DNA from: Flavobacterium alvei | Lineage (GTDB): Bacteria > Bacteroidota > Bacteroidia > Flavobacteriales > Flavobacteriaceae | Assembly (NCBI RefSeq): GCF_002920895.1 | Contig: NZ_PQVG01000008.1 | Location: 86,237 to 150,236 of the forward strand | Direction of reading: 5' to 3' | DNA: 64,000 nucleotides | Shown: piece after piece, positions 16,348-25,443 of the stretch | How positions within the stretch are numbered: the first letter of the stretch is position 1 | Layout: each line of letters begins with the position of its first letter | The notes under the pieces: generated by a model | What the model was told of the DNA's origin: nothing | Databases searched by the model: none | The model's input: only the letters and a program-made list of their open reading frames with translations | Translations under genes and position numbers: made by a program

Positions 16348-16980
16348 TTAAAGTGTGATAAATAATTCTTCGTTTGATTTTCTAACTTTTGCGTAATGCT
16401 GGGTGTCATCTTCTTGGCTTCTGTAACCGATAGGCGCAATTAATGAAGCGTTCAATCCCAATTCGTTGAAACCTAATATTTCGTTTACTTGGGCAGGAAC
16501 AAAACCTTCCATTGGCGTCACGTCAATTTTTAGTTCCGCTGCGGCATTCAATAAGTTTCCAAGTGCTAAATAGGTTTGTTTAGATGTCCAATTGGCTTTA
16601 TCGTCATCTGATCTGCTTAGGATTCCACCTTTCATAAAATCGCCGTAACCTGATAATGCTGTTTCTGGGATGTTTCTAGTTTCGGCTACGTTTTTCAAAT
16701 AACCATCAATATCCGCTTCTGTTATATTAGTTTGATTTGCGAAAACGATAAGGTGAGAAGCATCCACAATTTGGGTTTGACCCCAAGCAGCAGGTTGAAT
16801 TTTGGCTCTTAATTCAGAGTTTTCAATGATAAAAACTTTGTAAAGTTGTAATCCATAAGAAGAAGAACTTAAACGAATGGCTTCTTTTAATGTATTTAAA
16901 TCTTCGGTTGAGATTTTTTTGGTGGAGTCGAATTTCTTTGTCGCGTATCTCCAGTTTTGGTGTTCTAAAAAAGTACTCAT
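16348..16980 (-). CDS. Nitroreductase-family FMN oxidoreductase
   Basis: 210 residues, full length for the NfsB/FRase group. Seen: the N-terminal RYATKKFD pattern, the FMN-binding SSSYGLQLYKVFII (about residues 38-51), and a C-terminal GYRSQEDDTQHYAKVRKS. It probably reduces quinones or nitro compounds with NAD(P)H in the cytoplasm. It starts 20 bp after the MarR gene and ends 30 bp before yceI, so the three form an operon probably repressed by the MarR protein. Confidence 0.9.
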   Translation of the reverse strand: MSTFLEHQNWRYATKKFDSTKKISTEDLNTLKEAIRLSSSSYGLQLYKVFIIENSELRAKIQPAAWGQTQIVDASHLIVFANQTNITEADIDGYLKNVAETRNIPETALSGYGDFMKGGILSRSDDDKANWTSKQTYLALGNLLNAAAELKIDVTPMEGFVPAQVNEILGFNELGLNASLIAPIGYRSQEDDTQHYAKVRKSNEELFITL

Positions 16981-16999
16981 ATTGTATTTGATATTTAAT

Positions 17000-17455
17000 T
17001 TATTGATTTCTATATTTTTCTAATAATTGGTTTAATACCACAATTTCGTCATCCGTTAAGTTTTTCGAAAAAGCGATTTCGTGTTCGGTTACTTTTGGAT
17101 CTAGTTCTTTCAAAACATCTAACCCTTTTTGAGTGATGGTGACTTCGATTTTGCGTCGGTTTTCTGGGCAAACTTCTCTTGTAACAAATTCTTTCAACAA
17201 TAATTTATCAACTAACCGGGTGGTATTACTTGTTTTTGCCAGCATTCGTTCTTGAATCACACACATATTGGCTGGATTTCCTTTTTGACCTCTCAAGATT
17301 CGCAATACATTATATTGTTCTCCTGAAATATCGTAAGGTTTCAAAATTTCATTAAATTTTTCTGCCAAAATATTTTGTGTGTACATCACATTCAGGATAA
17401 TTTTTTTGGAATTTTCCATCGGTACAGTTGATTTTATAACATCTTCAATTTTCAT
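17000..17455 (-). CDS. MarR-family transcriptional regulator
   Basis: 151 residues with the winged-helix core (GEQYNVLRILRGQKGNPANM, then the wing ENRRKIEVTITQKGLDVLKEL). First gene of an operon with a nitroreductase and yceI. Palindromic sites directly upstream (17471-17518) suggest autorepression relieved by a small aromatic or oxidant, as is usual for the family. Effector unknown. Confidence 0.92.
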   Translation of the reverse strand: MKIEDVIKSTVPMENSKKIILNVMYTQNILAEKFNEILKPYDISGEQYNVLRILRGQKGNPANMCVIQERMLAKTSNTTRLVDKLLLKEFVTREVCPENRRKIEVTITQKGLDVLKELDPKVTEHEIAFSKNLTDDEIVVLNQLLEKYRNQ

Positions 17456-17470
17456 ATTTGTATGTATGTT

Positions 17471-17518
17471 ATTTGTTGATACAAATGTAATATGTTTTTT
17501 AGTTGTATATACAAATGT
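17471..17518 (-). promoter_or_regulatory. Promoter and candidate MarR operators
   Basis: The minus strand holds a -7-like TACATTTG (complement of 17482-17489). Overlapping it are palindromes ATTTGT-TGAT-ACAAAT (17471-17486) and the perfect TTGTATATACAA (17503-17514), and ATACAAATGT is directly repeated at 17479-17488 and 17509-17518. This arrangement fits two operator copies flanking the marR promoter. The rest of the 418-bp spacer (to 17873) is very AT-rich with no further gene. Confidence 0.55.
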
Positions 17519-17873
17519 TTGAGTTAATTTTTTGTTAAAACAATTCTAAGAAAAATTAATGATTAGTAGATATTGTATTTATGTACTTGATTTTTAATGT
17601 TTTAAAATGGTGTTTAAAAAATAATTACAACATATAATTATTGATTATTTATAATAATTAAAATTTTTAATTAGAGATAAAAACAAATAAACTGTAAATT
17701 AGCTGCATAATAGTTAGTTTTTCGAGTAGTTGTTAATGAATATTACAGTAGAATTAAAATTTTATTGTTTTTTTATTTATACTAAAACGTTTTCTGTAAA
17801 AAATTATCCAATTAACAGATAGTGCCATAAATGTTGGGCAAAAACTTTGTAATTTTACCAAAAACAATATTAT

Positions 17874-18179
17874 ATGAATTTAACACAAGAAGATTGGGTT
17901 TCTCAATTGAAAGCCGATGATAATTCAGTTATTCTGGATGTCAGAACCGAAGCCGAGTGCGATGAAGGAATGATTGCTAATGCTATCAATATTGATATTT
18001 ATGAAGGTCAAGGATTTGTATCAAAAATTGAAGACTTAGACAAAACCAAAAATTATTATGTCTATTGCCGCTCTGGAGCTAGAAGTGCTAAAGCTTGCGA
18101 GGTTATGAATAGCCTTGGTATTGAAAATACCTATAATTTATTAGGTGGAATTTTAGAATGGGATGGGGAAGTAGTTTAA
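17874..18179 (+). CDS. Single-domain rhodanese
   Basis: 101 residues, one rhodanese fold. The active-site loop is CRSGARS with Cys65, and the N-terminal ILDVRTEAECDEGMI motif is typical. It is predicted to carry persulfide sulfur in the cytoplasm; partner unknown. It stands in front of the gapN-like gene, 87 bp away, a gap made largely of short GTTTAAA-type repeats, so co-transcription is possible but not assured. Confidence 0.92.
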   Translation: MNLTQEDWVSQLKADDNSVILDVRTEAECDEGMIANAINIDIYEGQGFVSKIEDLDKTKNYYVYCRSGARSAKACEVMNSLGIENTYNLLGGILEWDGEVV

Positions 18180-18266
18180 ATATTTAAAAGTTTAAATGTT
18201 TAAGAGTTTAAAGGTTTGAATGTTTTAATCGGTTAAACAAATTAATGAATCAACAACAAAAAAAGA

Positions 18267-19847
18267 ATGAATACAATACCACAAGAATTTCAAATTAGCA
18301 GTTTACTTACTCAAGATACCTATTTAGTTAATGGCGAATTAAAAAAATGGTCAGGCGAAACAACTCCTGTTTATTCGACAATTTCTTCAACAGAAAATTA
18401 TGCACCTACTTTATTAGGAAGTATTCCTTTTATGGGTGAAAAAGAAGCATTGGAAGTGCTAGAATCAGCTTCTTCTGCTTATAATAACGGACAAGGTTTG
18501 TGGCCTACTATGAAAGTAGCTGATCGAATTAAATGTATGGAAAAATTTGTCGCTCAAATGAAAACTACTCGAACAGAAGTGGTTAAGCTTTTGATGTGGG
18601 AAATTGGAAAATCATTAGGAGATTCTGAAAAAGAGTTCGATAGAACGGTTGAGTATATTTATGATACCATCGAACATTACAAACAATTGGATAGAAATAG
18701 TGCTCATTTTACCAAAAGTCAAGGTGTAAATGCAATGATTCGTCGTGGACCATTGGGAGTTGTTTTGTGTTTAGGACCTTATAATTATCCTTTAAATGAA
18801 ACTTTTTCCTTGTTGATTCCTGCCTTAATAATGGGAAATCCGGTTATTTTCAAACCCGCAAAGCACGGAGTTTTATTGATTTCACCATTATTAGAAGCTT
18901 TTAGAAACAGTTTTCCCAAAGGTGCTATTAATGTAGTTTATGGAAGAGGACGCGAAGTGGCTTCGCCAATAATGAAATCAGGGAAAGTTGATATTTTGGC
19001 TTTGATTGGCAACAGTAAATCAGCGATTGCTTTGCAAGACCAACATCCAAATAAAAACAGATTGCGTTTGGTTTTAGGTTTAGAAGCTAAAAATCCAGCC
19101 ATTATTTTGCCAGATGCCGATTTAGATTTGGCTATCCAAGAGTGTATTGTAGGAACTTTGTCTTTCAACGGACAACGTTGTACTGCTTTGAAAGTTTTAT
19201 ACGTTCACGAAACAATTTCCGAAGAATTCAACAAGCGTTTTGCTGCCAAAGTAGATGAACTTGTTTTTGGTAATCCTTGGGATAAATCAGTTTCATTAAC
19301 ACCATTACCAGAGAGTGAAAAACCAGCTTACATTCAGGAATTGATTGATGATGCAACCAGTAAAGGAGCAAAAGTAATTAATGCCAAAGGTGGAGAACAT
19401 TCAGATAATTTCATATTTCCAGCGGTTTTATTTCCAATAAACAAAGAAATGCGTTTGTATCACGAAGAGCAATTTGGGCCCATTGTGCCTATTTTGACAT
19501 TCAAAGACATTCAAGAACCATTGAACGATATGGCCGAGTCTAATTACGGACAACAAGTGAGTTTGTTTGGGCAAGATATCAAAACCATTGCTCCGCTAAT
19601 CGATACTTTAGTGAATTTGGTTTGTAGAGTAAACCTAAATAGTTCTTGCCAAAGAGGACCAGATTTGTATCCATTTACAGGTCGAAAAGATTCGGCTGTA
19701 GGAACATTGAGTATTTTTGATGCGCTTCGTTCTTTCTCAATCAGAACTTTTGTGGCATCCAAAGACAATGAATATAACAATGCAATTTTGCAAGAATTGT
19801 TAAATAGCAAAGAATCAAACTTCATCAATACAGATTATATTTTATAG
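18267..19847 (+). CDS. gapN: NADP-dependent glyceraldehyde-3-phosphate dehydrogenase-like ALDH
   Basis: 526 residues, aldehyde dehydrogenase superfamily. The general base lies in [18 protein letters not shown] and the nucleophilic Cys in [10 protein letters not shown], the variant found in GapN-type enzymes; [14 protein letters not shown] near the C-terminus also fits. It oxidises glyceraldehyde 3-phosphate to 3-phosphoglycerate without phosphorylation, generating NADPH. The GapN call rests on this motif pattern; another ALDH substrate cannot be excluded. A strong terminator follows. Confidence 0.82.
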   Translation: MNTIPQEFQISSLLTQDTYLVNGELKKWSGETTPVYSTISSTENYAPTLLGSIPFMGEKEALEVLESASSAYNNGQGLWPTMKVADRIKCMEKFVAQMKTTRTEVVKLLMWEIGKSLGDSEKEFDRTVEYIYDTIEHYKQLDRNSAHFTKSQGVNAMIRRGPLGVVLCLGPYNYPLNETFSLLIPALIMGNPVIFKPAKHGVLLISPLLEAFRNSFPKGAINVVYGRGREVASPIMKSGKVDILALIGNSKSAIALQDQHPNKNRLRLVLGLEAKNPAIILPDADLDLAIQECIVGTLSFNGQRCTALKVLYVHETISEEFNKRFAAKVDELVFGNPWDKSVSLTPLPESEKPAYIQELIDDATSKGAKVINAKGGEHSDNFIFPAVLFPINKEMRLYHEEQFGPIVPILTFKDIQEPLNDMAESNYGQQVSLFGQDIKTIAPLIDTLVNLVCRVNLNSSCQRGPDLYPFTGRKDSAVGTLSIFDALRSFSIRTFVASKDNEYNNAILQELLNSKESNFINTDYIL

Positions 19848-19868
19848 TCTAAATTTGATCAATATTCT

Positions 19869-19901
19869 AAACCGCATCAGTTTTGCTTTTGCGGTTTTTT
19901 T
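19869..19901 (+). terminator. Terminator after gapN
   Basis: An 8-bp perfect stem (AAACCGCA 19869-19876 with TGCGGTTT 19890-19897) leading into a T run. Confidence 0.88.
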
Positions 19902-20051
19902 GGCTCAAATAGTATCTAAAGAATTTACAATCAGTATCACATTGCTATATTTGTTATAATATTTTAATTGTTTGAATATTTTGTGATATTTATGATGTTT
20001 TATTGAATAATATGTAGTAACTTTATTATGTAAATTTTAATCTATACTATT

Positions 20052-20456
20052 ATGAAAAGTAAATATTTGTTATTGGTAGTGTTTGCAATACTGTTTTTTG
20101 TTAGTAATACAGTTATAGCTCAAAAAAAATGGGCAGTTCCAGAATATACTAAGGGATTAAAAAATCCTTTTGATGGTAATGCGGTTGCAACCAATGAGGG
20201 AAAAGTAATATATGGACAAATGTGTGTGTTATGCCACGGTATTTCTGGCAAAGGAAATGGAGAAGCTGGGTTGAGTTTAGAAAAAAAACCAGCCAATTTC
20301 TTGGCCTTAAAAAACATTCCCAATGAAACTGATGGTGAAATTTTTTGGAAAATAACTGTTGGAAAACCACCAATGTCTTCTTATGATGAGTTGTTAACCG
20401 AAGACCAACGTTGGAAATTAGTTAATTATATAAGAGAACTCAATAAGAAAAAATAA
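20052..20456 (+). CDS. Periplasmic monohaem cytochrome c
   Basis: 134 residues. The signal peptide ends near VIAQ, and a class I haem site C58-V-L-C61-H62 (CVLCHGISGKGNG) is followed by the likely axial Met in KPPMSSYDELL and the usual C-terminal helix (LVNYIREL). It is predicted to shuttle electrons in the periplasm. Monocistronic, with a terminator shared with the convergent LacI gene. Partner oxidase or dehydrogenase not visible nearby. Confidence 0.9.
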   Translation: MKSKYLLLVVFAILFFVSNTVIAQKKWAVPEYTKGLKNPFDGNAVATNEGKVIYGQMCVLCHGISGKGNGEAGLSLEKKPANFLALKNIPNETDGEIFWKITVGKPPMSSYDELLTEDQRWKLVNYIRELNKKK

Positions 20457-20475
20457 TTTTTATTCCATTTCAAAT

Positions 20476-20513
20476 ACAAAGAAGCCATTTCAGTAAGGAG
20501 ACGGCTTCTTTGT
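20476..20513. terminator. Bidirectional terminator
   Basis: An 11-bp perfect stem (ACAAAGAAGCC 20476-20486 with GGCTTCTTTGT 20503-20513) between the convergent cytochrome and LacI genes. Confidence 0.82.
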
Positions 20514-20525
20514 TTGATTTTTATC

Positions 20526-21554
20526 CTAAATCGTTTTTGTATAGTTTTCTTGTACAATAATTTCTAAAGGCAAATATTGCTTCTCATTTACTGGCTCTTT
20601 TAAAACTACTTTTTTATACAAATGACTGATGCCTTTGTAGCCTTGATCTTCGGGTTTCTGATTGATTAAAAAGGCTATGGTGTCCTCTTTTAAAAATTCA
20701 ATGTTATCTTTCAATAAATCATAACCTACTAAGTGAATGTTTTTTAAATGATTGTCTTTGATGAATTTAGCAACAATGTGTGCTCTAGAATTTGGAATAA
20801 AAACACAATCAATACCTTCGAACATTGTACTATTTAATTGGTTTTTACTGTCATATTGTATGCTAATTTCAGAGAAATTAAATTTTGGAAGATTTGTTTT
20901 TTCCTTAAAATAAGAATAAAATCCTTTAATTCTTTGTAAGTAAACATTTGTTCTTGTGGTGCTTTCTGCATTTCGATTGATTTCTAAAATCAATACATTA
21001 CTATTTTCTTTTATTCCATAACTAATGAGTTTGCCCCCAAGATAACCACTCTGATAGGAATCTTGGCCAATGTAGGCAATGTTTTCGATTTCTTCAATAT
21101 TAGAATCGATCATCACAATTGGAATGTTTTTTTTCTTGTATTCGTTCAGAAAAGAAACCGATTCTTTATAAAATATGGGTGCAAACAGCAATCCGTTGTA
21201 CTCTAATTTTAGGATTTCTTGGGCTATTTGATTAAAAGAAGTAGTGTTGTATTCAAAAAAGAAGTAATCAATAGTCACTCCAAAATTCGCAAACTCTTCT
21301 GCCGCTTTTTTGATTCCAACAATTGGAGCTTGCCAATATTCAATGTTTTCATTTTTGGGGAGAAAGACGGCAAATTTAAATTTCTTATTGAAGGCTAAAT
21401 TACTAGCAAAAATATTTTTCTTATAACCATATTCTTTGATTATGGCATTTACTTTTTCAATGTTTTCTTCCGTTACTTGACCTCGATTATGGATAATACG
21501 ATCAACTGTTCCAACTGAAACATTGGCAATTTGAGCTATTTTTTTTATTGTTAT
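20526..21554 (-). CDS. LacI-family regulator without a standard start codon
   Basis: Translation of the minus strand shows a full LacI protein: a helix-turn-helix (KKIAQIANVSVGTVDRII) followed by a periplasmic-binding-like effector domain ending at 20526, about 342 residues. No ATG, GTG or TTG lies in frame between the upstream TAA (588-590 past 21000) and the HTH. The codon where ATG is expected (before TIKKIAQ) reads ATA (21552-21554), preceded by ATT. Either a rare ATA/ATT start is used or the start was lost by mutation. An internal GTG at 21278 would delete the DNA-binding domain. It is divergent from the mannonate genes and probably represses them. Confidence 0.75.
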   Translation of the reverse strand: MTIKKIAQIANVSVGTVDRIIHNRGQVTEENIEKVNAIIKEYGYKKNIFASNLAFNKKFKFAVFLPKNENIEYWQAPIVGIKKAAEEFANFGVTIDYFFFEYNTTSFNQIAQEILKLEYNGLLFAPIFYKESVSFLNEYKKKNIPIVMIDSNIEEIENIAYIGQDSYQSGYLGGKLISYGIKENSNVLILEINRNAESTTRTNVYLQRIKGFYSYFKEKTNLPKFNFSEISIQYDSKNQLNSTMFEGIDCVFIPNSRAHIVAKFIKDNHLKNIHLVGYDLLKDNIEFLKEDTIAFLINQKPEDQGYKGISHLYKKVVLKEPVNEKQYLPLEIIVQENYTKTI

Positions 21555-21647
21555 AATGATTTCAAGTTTTTGTATTGGGCTGTAAATTTATCATTTTTTG
21601 CCTCAATATATTTATAATTTATTTTTAGTTTGACTTAAGTTTTTTTA

Positions 21648-21676
21648 TATATTTGCATAAGCCGTGTGCGTACACG
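21648..21676 (+). promoter_or_regulatory. Promoter and LacI-type operator for the mannonate genes
   Basis: The -7 box TATATTTG (21648-21655) is followed 8 bp later by CGTGT-GCGT-ACACG (21663-21676), a palindrome with perfect 5-bp arms. An operator just downstream of the -7 element and opposite a LacI gene fits repression by roadblock. Confidence 0.6.
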
Positions 21677-21722
21677 AATATATAACTATTTTTTAAAACA
21701 ATAATAAATTAATACACAAAAA

Positions 21723-22535
21723 ATGAATTCAATTTTTAATTTAAAAGGAAAAGTTGCCCTTATAACAGGTGGTGGCGGTGTTTTAGGAGGTAATATGGCC
21801 GAAGTTTTAGCAAAACAAGGCGTAATTACAGGAATTGTGGGACTTACATTAGAAGAAGCGGAAGCTACTGTTGCAAGGGTTAAAAATAATGGTGGCGAAG
21901 CATTTGCAGTAAAGGCTAACGTATTAAACAAAGAAGAACTAGAAGTGGCTAGAGATTTTGTAATAGAGAAATACGGAAAGTTAGATATTCTGATTAATGC
22001 AGCAGGAGGAAATATGCCCGGAGCTACTATTGGGCCAGATCAGGCTATTTATGATATGCAATTGGCACATTTGCAAAAAGTGATTGACTTGAATATCATT
22101 GGAACCATGTTGCCTTCGCAAGTGTTTTCTGAAATTTTTGCTAAACAAAAATCTGGAATTATAATCAATTTATCATCGGCTTCGGCTCAAAGACCTTTGT
22201 CTAGAGTAGTTGGTTATTCGGCTTCAAAAGCAGCAATCGACAATTTTACCAAATGGATGGCTGTAGAATTAGCGGGTAAATATGGTGAAGGATTACGTGT
22301 AAACGCCATTGCTCCAGGATTTTTTATTGGAGAACAAAACCGAGCTTTATTGCTAAACCCTGAAGGTGGATTAACTCCAAGAGGTGAAAAAATTATCGAT
22401 CATACTCCAATGGGAAGATTTGGTGTGCCGGAAGATTTAGATGGTGTATTGTTGTTTTTATGTAGCGATATGTCAAAATTTGTAACGGGTGTTGTGGTTC
22501 ATGTTGATGGAGGTTTTGGAGCTACAAGTATTTAA
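21723..22535 (+). CDS. SDR-family D-mannonate (fructuronate) oxidoreductase
   Basis: 270 residues, classical short-chain dehydrogenase. The NAD-binding motif TGGGGVLGGNMAEVLA is at about 14-29, NAAGGN at about 90, and the catalytic YSASKAA after the Ser-rich LSSASAQ. It interconverts fructuronate and mannonate. The function is read from the next gene, a mannonate dehydratase 23 bp downstream, and from the known SDR-type replacement of UxuB in Bacteroidetes. Expected to be controlled by the divergent LacI protein. Confidence 0.85.
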   Translation: MNSIFNLKGKVALITGGGGVLGGNMAEVLAKQGVITGIVGLTLEEAEATVARVKNNGGEAFAVKANVLNKEELEVARDFVIEKYGKLDILINAAGGNMPGATIGPDQAIYDMQLAHLQKVIDLNIIGTMLPSQVFSEIFAKQKSGIIINLSSASAQRPLSRVVGYSASKAAIDNFTKWMAVELAGKYGEGLRVNAIAPGFFIGEQNRALLLNPEGGLTPRGEKIIDHTPMGRFGVPEDLDGVLLFLCSDMSKFVTGVVVHVDGGFGATSI

Positions 22536-22558
22536 TTATAATTAAAAATATATAAATT

Positions 22559-23719
22559 ATGGAACAAACATGGAGATGGTATGGACCAAATGATCCAGTA
22601 AAATTATCGGATGCCAAACAAGCTGGAGCAACCGGAATTGTGACTGCGCTACATCATATCAAAAATGGTCAAGTGTGGGAAGTAGAAGAAATTATGAAGC
22701 GTAAAAATGAAGTGGAAGCGGCTGGATTAACTTTTTCAGTAGTCGAAAGTATTCCAGTTCATGAGGATATTAAGAAACAATCAGGCGATTATTTGAAATA
22801 TATTGAAAACTACAAGCAAAGTATCAAAAACTTGGCTAGTTGTGGAATTCACATTGTTTGTTATAATTTTATGCCTGTTTTAGATTGGTCTAGAACCGAT
22901 TTATCATACGAAATGCCAGATGGTTCAAAAGCTTTGCGTTTTGATATTAATGAGTTTGCAGCCTTTGAATTGTTTATTTTAAAACGTCCTGGAGCCGAAA
23001 ATACTTATACTGACGCTCAGAAAGCCAAAGCCAAGGCTACTTTCGAAAAATTGACTGATGCTGATAAAATTAAATTGCAACAAAATATTATTGCAGGTTT
23101 GCCAGGAGCAGAAGAGTCCTATACAGTTGAAGATTTCTTAAAAGTACTTCAAGGATATGATGGAATTGATGCCAATAAATTAAAAGAAAATTTATATTAT
23201 TTCTTGCGTGAAATCGTGCCTGTGGCCGAGAGTGTTGGCGTAAAAATGGCCATCCATCCTGACGATCCACCTTATCCTATTTTAGGATTGCCAAGAGTAG
23301 TAAGCACCGAAGCTGATTTGGTACAACTTCTCAATGCCATTAACTCTCCTTCTAATGGATTTTGTATGTGCACCGGTTCTTATGGAGTAATTGCCGAGAA
23401 TGATTTGTCAGGAATGATTGATCGAAATGGTGAGAAAATGAATTTTATTCATTTGAGAAGCACTCAACGTGACGAAGAAGGAAACTTCTATGAAGCCAAT
23501 CATTTAGAAGGAAATGTCGATATGTATGAAGTGGTAAAATCTATTATTAAAATGGAAAAACAAACGGGTAGAATCATCCCGATGCGTCCCGATCACGGAC
23601 ATCAAATGTTGGACGATTTGAATAAAAAAACCAATCCAGGTTATTCAGGAATTGGCCGTCTGAGAGGGCTTGCTGAGTTGCGTGGATTAGAAATGGGAAT
23701 TAAAAGAAGTTTGTTTTAA
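22559..23719 (+). CDS. uxuA: Mannonate dehydratase
   Basis: 386 residues, close to the UxuA length. The N-terminus [20 protein letters not shown], the middle [18 protein letters not shown] and the C-terminal HGHQMLDDL are diagnostic, including the His/Asp metal-ligand region. It dehydrates D-mannonate to 2-keto-3-deoxygluconate in hexuronate catabolism. Second gene of the operon, followed by a strong terminator. The kdg kinase and aldolase are not in the window. Confidence 0.95.
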   Translation: MEQTWRWYGPNDPVKLSDAKQAGATGIVTALHHIKNGQVWEVEEIMKRKNEVEAAGLTFSVVESIPVHEDIKKQSGDYLKYIENYKQSIKNLASCGIHIVCYNFMPVLDWSRTDLSYEMPDGSKALRFDINEFAAFELFILKRPGAENTYTDAQKAKAKATFEKLTDADKIKLQQNIIAGLPGAEESYTVEDFLKVLQGYDGIDANKLKENLYYFLREIVPVAESVGVKMAIHPDDPPYPILGLPRVVSTEADLVQLLNAINSPSNGFCMCTGSYGVIAENDLSGMIDRNGEKMNFIHLRSTQRDEEGNFYEANHLEGNVDMYEVVKSIIKMEKQTGRIIPMRPDHGHQMLDDLNKKTNPGYSGIGRLRGLAELRGLEMGIKRSLF

Positions 23720-23749
23720 TAGCCAATTTCAGTTTCTATAATTTAAAGA

Positions 23750-23788
23750 CCTTAAACCAATCGATTATGATGGTTTAAGGTTTTTTTT
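23750..23788 (+). terminator. Terminator after uxuA
   Basis: A 10-bp perfect stem (CCTTAAACCA 23750-23759 with TGGTTTAAGG 23771-23780) followed by eight T. Confidence 0.9.
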
Positions 23789-23918
23789 AGGGAACAAAAT
23801 TTCTTTTTTAAATTTAAAAAACAATTATAATTACCGTTATATAAAGTTTAATTACTCGCTTTTTTTCGTATTTTAGCATTGGCTATTGCCACATTATTAA
23901 ATTAAAAAATGGATTATT

Positions 23919-24386
23919 ATGAAAAATCTAAGTTTGTTTGGTTTACTATTAGTTTGTGTTTCATTCGGAAGTTGTAATAAAAATCAGAAAGCTGCTGATG
24001 CTCAAACTTTGAATGAAAAACCAATTGAGGTAAAATGTTATAAAGCCATTTATGAAAAAGACACCATTAATTTGAAAATTAATACTTTAAAAAACAATAA
24101 AGTTTCAGGAGATATGGTGATGAAATTTGCAGATATGCCAGTTAAAGATGGTAAAATTGCTGGAGAAATGCGAGGAGATACCTTGTTTGCCGATTATACT
24201 TTTGCTTTAGGTGCGAATACTTTCAAAAACCCAATTGCTATTTTAAAAAGGGGAGAGGAACTGATATTGGGTAACGGTCAAATAGAAACTTATTTAGGCG
24301 CATCTTACTTTGCAAAAGGCAAACCAATAGACTTTGATAAAGTCAAATTTAAGTTTACTGCTGTGGATTGCATCGAAAAAAAATAA
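23919..24386 (+). CDS. Small lipoprotein, function unknown
   Basis: 155 residues. The signal ends with CVSFGSC (a lipobox-like site at about residue 19), then a mostly beta-predicted domain with repeated short strands (KDTINLKINTLKNNKVSGDMVMKF, then DGKIAGEMRGDTLFADYTFA). No named family recognised; the pattern resembles small flavobacterial lipoproteins that carry one beta-sandwich. Monocistronic, convergent with the AraC gene 18 bp away. Confidence 0.75.
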   Translation: MKNLSLFGLLLVCVSFGSCNKNQKAADAQTLNEKPIEVKCYKAIYEKDTINLKINTLKNNKVSGDMVMKFADMPVKDGKIAGEMRGDTLFADYTFALGANTFKNPIAILKRGEELILGNGQIETYLGASYFAKGKPIDFDKVKFKFTAVDCIEKK

Positions 24387-24404
24387 GTCGATTTTTTAAA
24401 TAAT

Positions 24405-25310
24405 CTAACTCCCATTGGAAGCAAAATTTCTGTATTCGCTGGGAGTTTTTCCTGTTCTTTTTTTGAAGAAAATAGGGAAATAATCAGGGTTTTCAAAGTT
24501 TAAGCTATACGATATTTCTTTGATGGGCAAATTGGTATTGTTCAATAAAAGTTTGGCTTCATTGAGTTTTAATTCCAACATATATTTTGAAGGAGAAGTT
24601 CCTGTTAGCTCTTTAAAAGCTCTACGAAAACCAGAATAGCTAATGCCCAAATTTTTGGAAATATCCTCGGCGGTGACGTTTTTATATACATCTTCGCGCA
24701 TCATTACTTTGGCTTTGTTGATTTTGTTGATAAGCTCTTGATCTTCAAAAGCTCTTGTTTTGTTTCGGTAATACATCAAACCCAAAATATTCATCACAAT
24801 TCCAGAAAGTGCTTGTTGAAATCCAGAACGTTCCTCGTTGGCAATTTCTATCGCTTTGTAATACAAATCGATGATTTCTTCATTCATACCAAGATTAAAT
24901 ACGGGAGTTTTATTCAAGAAAAAGCCTTCTTTTACAATTTTTTCGATGATTTCGCCCTTAAAACCAATCCAATATTCATTCCAACCCGAATTTTCTAATG
25001 GTTTGTATGTGTGCCAAACTCCAGGCATTAAAAAAAACATTTTTCCTTCGGTAATGAAACAAGATTGCTTCGAATTGCCATAAGTAAAGACTCCATTGCC
25101 GTTTGTGATATACAACAGTTGATATTCATTTAGAACACGGCCTTTTTCTACATCGAAAAAATAACCAACAGGATGTTTTTCGGGAGGATAGTTTTCCTTT
25201 TCACAAATATTTTGGCGTCCAACTGTGGTAATGGTCAAACCCCATAACTCATCTTCCTCAGAAGATATGGGGTAATTAACACTATTATTGAGGTCTTTAT
25301 TAAGCATCAA
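24405..25310 (-). CDS. AraC-family regulator, probably of rhamnose genes
   Basis: 301 residues. A cupin-type N-terminal domain (CFITEGKMFFLMPGVWHTYKP near 80-100) and a C-terminal AraC DNA-binding domain (VTAEDISKNLGISYSGFRRAF, then NFENPDYFPIFFKKRTGKTP). It lies just downstream of the rhamnose operon in the same direction, separated by the operon terminator. A role as RhaS/RhaR-like activator is inferred from that position. Confidence 0.85.
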   Translation of the reverse strand: MMLNKDLNNSVNYPISSEEDELWGLTITTVGRQNICEKENYPPEKHPVGYFFDVEKGRVLNEYQLLYITNGNGVFTYGNSKQSCFITEGKMFFLMPGVWHTYKPLENSGWNEYWIGFKGEIIEKIVKEGFFLNKTPVFNLGMNEEIIDLYYKAIEIANEERSGFQQALSGIVMNILGLMYYRNKTRAFEDQELINKINKAKVMMREDVYKNVTAEDISKNLGISYSGFRRAFKELTGTSPSKYMLELKLNEAKLLLNNTNLPIKEISYSLNFENPDYFPIFFKKRTGKTPSEYRNFASNGS

Positions 25311-25394
25311 ATAAAAAATTCAGGATGTAAATTTTAGGGTAGTTTTCATTACAAATATAGCTAATAATACCGTTTTAACTTTAGAAATAAAATC

Positions 25395-25435
25395 AAAAAA
25401 ACTCCCCAATCTCTTATTAATTAGAAATTGGGGAG
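25395..25435 (-). terminator. Terminator of the rhamnose operon
   Basis: A 9-bp perfect stem (CTCCCCAAT 25402-25410 with ATTGGGGAG 25427-25435), then on the minus strand a T run opposite 25395-25400. It lies 9 bp past the rhaA stop. Confidence 0.87.
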
Positions 25436-25443
25436 CAGTATAA

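Noticed and set aside
18180..18266. Regulatory repeat before the gapN-like gene
   Set aside because: The GTTTAAA-type words are simple AT-rich tandem degeneracy common between flavobacterial genes; no defined site.
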